A stretch of 35,383 nt of DNA, taken from the NCBI GenBank assembly GCA_025358885.1, contig JANYHW010000126.1, forward strand, positions 1 through 35,383, given 5' to 3'. Of the stretch, positions 33,037-35,383 are shown piece after piece (the stretch's first letter is position 1; every line of letters begins with the position of its first letter). The stretch comes from Cytophagales bacterium (GTDB taxonomy: Bacteria; Bacteroidota; Bacteroidia; Cytophagales; Cyclobacteriaceae). A program made the position numbers and the translations under genes. The notes under the pieces were generated by a model. It was not told the DNA's origin, searched no databases, and was given only the letters and a program-made list of their open reading frames with translations.

Positions 33037-34719
33037 ATGGCTGACGAAAAAATCATCTTTTCGATGACGGGTGTTAACAAAATCTACCCGCCTAACAAAC
33101 AAGTACTTAAGAACATATACCTCTCCTTTTTCTATGGTGCGAAGATTGGAGTCCTGGGTCTAAACGGTTCAGGAAAATCCTCTCTCTTACGAATCATCGC
33201 AGGCATCGACAAAGAATTCCAGGGCGAAGTCGTGTCGGATCAGACCTTTCGTGTGGGGCTATTGGAACAGGAGCCGTCGTTGGATAAAACAAAAACCGTC
33301 AAGGAGATAGTAGAAGAAGGTGTGAAAGAAATTTCCGACCTGCTCAAAGAATTTGAAGCCGTCAACGAAAAATTCGGAGATCCCGAAATCCTGGAGAATC
33401 CGGATAAGATGGAAAAGCTTATTGAGAAACAAGGGGCGTTGCAGGAAAAACTTGACGCGGTAGGTGCATGGGAACTTGACCATAAACTGGAGCGTGCGAT
33501 GGATGCCCTCCGCTGTCCACCCCCCGATGCAAAGGTGGAACACTTGTCGGGCGGAGAAAAAAGAAGAATTGCGTTGTGCCGCCTCTTGTTGCAGGAGCCT
33601 GATGTGTTGCTGTTGGATGAACCTACAAACCACCTCGATGCGGAGTCTGTGCAGTGGCTCGAGGAGCATCTCAGACAATACAAGGGAACCATCATCGCGG
33701 TGACCCACGACCGTTATTTCCTGGACAATGTTGCCGGCTGGATCCTTGAACTTGACCGCGGGGAAGGAATTCCATGGAAAGGAAATTACTCTTCGTGGCT
33801 CGACCAAAAGCAGAAGCGATTGAAGATGGAAGAGAAAACTGAATCGAAACGGCAGAAGGCACTGGAACGTGAGTTGGAGTGGGTGCGAATGAATCCAAAA
33901 GGCAGACATGCGAAGGGCAAGGCCCGTTTGGGTGCGTATGAAAAACTCATCGGACAGGAAGGTCGCGAGAAAGAAGAAAAGCTAGAAATGTATATACCTC
34001 CGGGACCACGCCTGGGCAACAAAGTGATCGAAGCTGCTGGCGTGTCGAAAGGATACAGTGACAAACTACTCTACGAGAATCTAACATTCTCATTACCGCC
34101 CGCAGGTATCGTTGGAATTATTGGCCCGAATGGTGCGGGTAAAACTACATTGTTCAAGATGATTACAGGGTCGGAGAAACCCGACGCTGGAACATTCTCA
34201 GTGGGTGAAACAGTGAAGATCGCGTACGTCGATCAGGAACACGACGATCTGAAACCGGAAGACACGGTGTTTCAGGCTATCACTGGCGGAAATGATCTTA
34301 TCCTCATCGGAGGGAAAGAAATTAACTCACGTGCCTATGTGAGCAAATTCAATTTCAGCGGAACTGACCAGCAGAAAAAAGTTAAGGAACTCTCCGGAGG
34401 TATGCGTAACCGCGCCCACCTTGCCATCGCGCTCAAGCAAGGTGGAAACCTTCTGCTTCTCGATGAACCTACCAACGACCTCGACATCAACACCCTTCGC
34501 GCGTTGGAAGAGGCACTGGAAAACTTCGGTGGTTGTGCCGTCATCATCTCTCACGACAGGTGGTTCCTTGACCGGGTCTGCACACACATCCTCGCCTTTG
34601 AAGGAGATTCTCAAGTGTTCTGGTATGAAGGCAGTTTCAGTGAATATGAAGAAAACAAGAAGAAGAGGTTGGGGGATGATCAGCCGCACAGGATCAAGTA
34701 TAAGAAACTGGTAAAATAA
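33037..34719 (+). CDS. ettA: Energy-dependent translational throttle protein EttA (ABC-F)
   Basis: EttA is a ribosome-bound ABC-F ATPase that gates the first elongation step according to energy state. The 560-residue protein has two ABC domains in one chain. The first has Walker A G-L-N-G-S-G-K-S-S at 41-49 and signature L-S-G-G-E-K-R-R with L-L-L-D-E-P-T-N-H-L-D; the second has G-P-N-G-A-G-K-T-T and L-S-G-G-M-R-N-R with L-L-L-D-E-P-T-N-D-L-D. A charged linker joins them. There are no membrane segments, as expected. The ATG at 33037 matches the family start M-A-D-E-K-I-I-F-S-M; the TTG at 32962 would add 25 residues from the repeat array and is rejected. Confidence 0.96.
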   Translation: MADEKIIFSMTGVNKIYPPNKQVLKNIYLSFFYGAKIGVLGLNGSGKSSLLRIIAGIDKEFQGEVVSDQTFRVGLLEQEPSLDKTKTVKEIVEEGVKEISDLLKEFEAVNEKFGDPEILENPDKMEKLIEKQGALQEKLDAVGAWELDHKLERAMDALRCPPPDAKVEHLSGGEKRRIALCRLLLQEPDVLLLDEPTNHLDAESVQWLEEHLRQYKGTIIAVTHDRYFLDNVAGWILELDRGEGIPWKGNYSSWLDQKQKRLKMEEKTESKRQKALERELEWVRMNPKGRHAKGKARLGAYEKLIGQEGREKEEKLEMYIPPGPRLGNKVIEAAGVSKGYSDKLLYENLTFSLPPAGIVGIIGPNGAGKTTLFKMITGSEKPDAGTFSVGETVKIAYVDQEHDDLKPEDTVFQAITGGNDLILIGGKEINSRAYVSKFNFSGTDQQKKVKELSGGMRNRAHLAIALKQGGNLLLLDEPTNDLDINTLRALEEALENFGGCAVIISHDRWFLDRVCTHILAFEGDSQVFWYEGSFSEYEENKKKRLGDDQPHRIKYKKLVK

Positions 34720-34779
34720 TTCGTGTTCGTTGTTCGTTCCTGGTTACTCGTAACGGACAGCCAACAACGATCAACGACT
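34718..34779. repeat. 7-nt-period word array with an inverted half, upstream of the DUF486 gene
   Basis: From the ettA stop, 7-mers run in register: aattcgt, gttcgtt, gttcgtt, cctggtt and actcgta (34718-34752). The remainder up to the next ATG reads, on the other strand, as similar words such as cgttgat and cgttgtt. The whole 60-base gap is made of this array. Confidence 0.55.
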
Positions 34780-35148
34780 ATGAAAGCACTCTATACAATT
34801 CTTTTTCTCATCGCCTCCAACTCCTTCATGACCCTCGCCTGGTACGGTCACCTCAAGTCAAAAGAAATGAGTTGGAGTCAAAACCTCGGGCTCTTCAGCA
34901 TCATCTTAATAAGTTGGGGAATCGCATTCTTTGAGTATGTCCTGCAGGTACCCGCCAACCGCATCGGATTCAAAGAATATGGTGGACCATTTTCACTTGT
35001 TCAACTCAAAGTGATACAAGAAGTGATTACCCTGACTGTCTTCGTGGTTTTCTCGATGCTGTTTTTCAAAAACGAAAGCCTCAAGTTGAACCACGCGATC
35101 GGGTTTGTGTTCCTGATGCTGGCGGTATATTTTATTTTTAAGAAATAG
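34780..35148 (+). CDS. DUF486 (DMT-like) membrane protein
   Basis: The 122-residue protein has four predicted membrane helices. The patterns N-S-F-M-T-L-A-W-Y-G-H-L-K near the start and F-E-Y-V-L-Q-V-P-A-N-R-I-G in the middle, then Q-L-K-V-I-Q-E-V-I-T-L, are those of DUF486 (PF04342), a family related to small drug/metabolite transporters; a transport role is not shown. The ATG at 34780 is chosen over an upstream ATG at 34723, whose extra residues are encoded by the repeat array. It follows ettA on the same strand. Confidence 0.92.
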   Translation: MKALYTILFLIASNSFMTLAWYGHLKSKEMSWSQNLGLFSIILISWGIAFFEYVLQVPANRIGFKEYGGPFSLVQLKVIQEVITLTVFVVFSMLFFKNESLKLNHAIGFVFLMLAVYFIFKK

Positions 35149-35225
35149 GAATCATTCATGGTGATTGAGCCGAAGATCACAGATCCCAACCAGAGCCTTA
35201 ATACATCACACAAACGCATTAACCA

Positions 35226-35383
35226 TTATAGTGTGGCCATATCGATATTTATACCGGGCTCGCGACGCCGGCTGCCATTGGCAAAAATGTCCTCGGCAGC
35301 CAATACACGGAATATTTCGGTCCGCGCGGCAGAAGCGTGCGCTTTTTCGCCTGGAAGATCTTTGTCGCCTCGAAGGGCCCTTA
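35226..35383 (-). CDS. Possible C-terminal end of a gene running past the right edge
   Basis: A minus-strand frame with a TAA at 35228-35226 is open for 51 codons to the window edge. It is rich in Ala, Arg and Glu and visibly more GC-rich than the rest of the window. Both plus-strand frames over much of this stretch are open too, so strand choice is uncertain. I recognise no motif. The DNA between 35149 and 35225 holds no gene that I can see. Confidence 0.3.
   Translation of the reverse strand, partial: RALRGDKDLPGEKAHASAARTEIFRVLAAEDIFANGSRRREPGINIDMATL

Overview
The window reads as chromosomal DNA of a Bacteroidota bacterium, most likely of the order Cytophagales. The evidence is a type IX secretion (T9SS) C-terminal sorting domain on two giant surface proteins, the Bacteroidota-type promoter pattern (TTG or TTTG, about 18-20 nt, then TAnnTTTG) in front of several genes, an almost complete lack of Shine-Dalgarno sequences, and conserved phylum proteins such as the DUF2795 acidic protein. 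There is no tRNA, rRNA, CRISPR array, insertion sequence or prophage that I can see.

Layout. 1-1951 (minus): a secreted alpha/beta-hydrolase cut by the left edge, a small lipoprotein with a fibronectin-III-like fold and a DUF502 membrane protein. 2015-6585 (minus): the Na+-pumping NADH:quinone oxidoreductase operon nqrABCDE, closed by a strong terminator before any nqrF. 6699-7524 (minus): cmk, preceded by a 45-residue lipoprotein gene. 7607-8630: a divergent pair of a conserved hypothetical gene and a small coiled-coil gene. 8699-10105 (minus): a MATE-family exporter. 10106-10583: a 478-base gap with several inverted repeats. 10584-18778 (minus): two giant paralogous T9SS-exported GloVer-repeat proteins, one broken by an in-frame TGA and the other by a +1 frameshift. 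19031-21610 (minus): ribosomal operon rplM-rpsI-rpsB-tsf. 21709-26478 (minus): an RluA-family pseudouridine synthase, a PhoR/PhoB-like two-component pair, a zinc aminopeptidase-like protein and an outer-membrane barrel-like protein. 26641-27696 (plus): recA. 27801-30407 (minus): two tandem MacB/FtsX-type permeases. 30733-35148: queA, ispD, a DUF2795 gene (minus), ettA and a DUF486 gene. The right edge carries a short open frame of higher GC.

Most of the window is housekeeping. The unexplained features are: (1) intergenic arrays of non-identical words with a strict 7-nt period, often followed by an inverted half, in at least six separate gaps; (2) two independent lesions in the two GloVer paralogues; (3) a 13-nt motif shared 3' of both paralogues, one copy lying where an activator site would be expected for the next paralogue; (4) an nqr operon that ends in a terminator without nqrF; (5) the tiny lipoprotein gene coupled to cmk. 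Several genes need non-ATG starts: TTG for recA, ispD and rluA, and GTG for nqrC and rplM.
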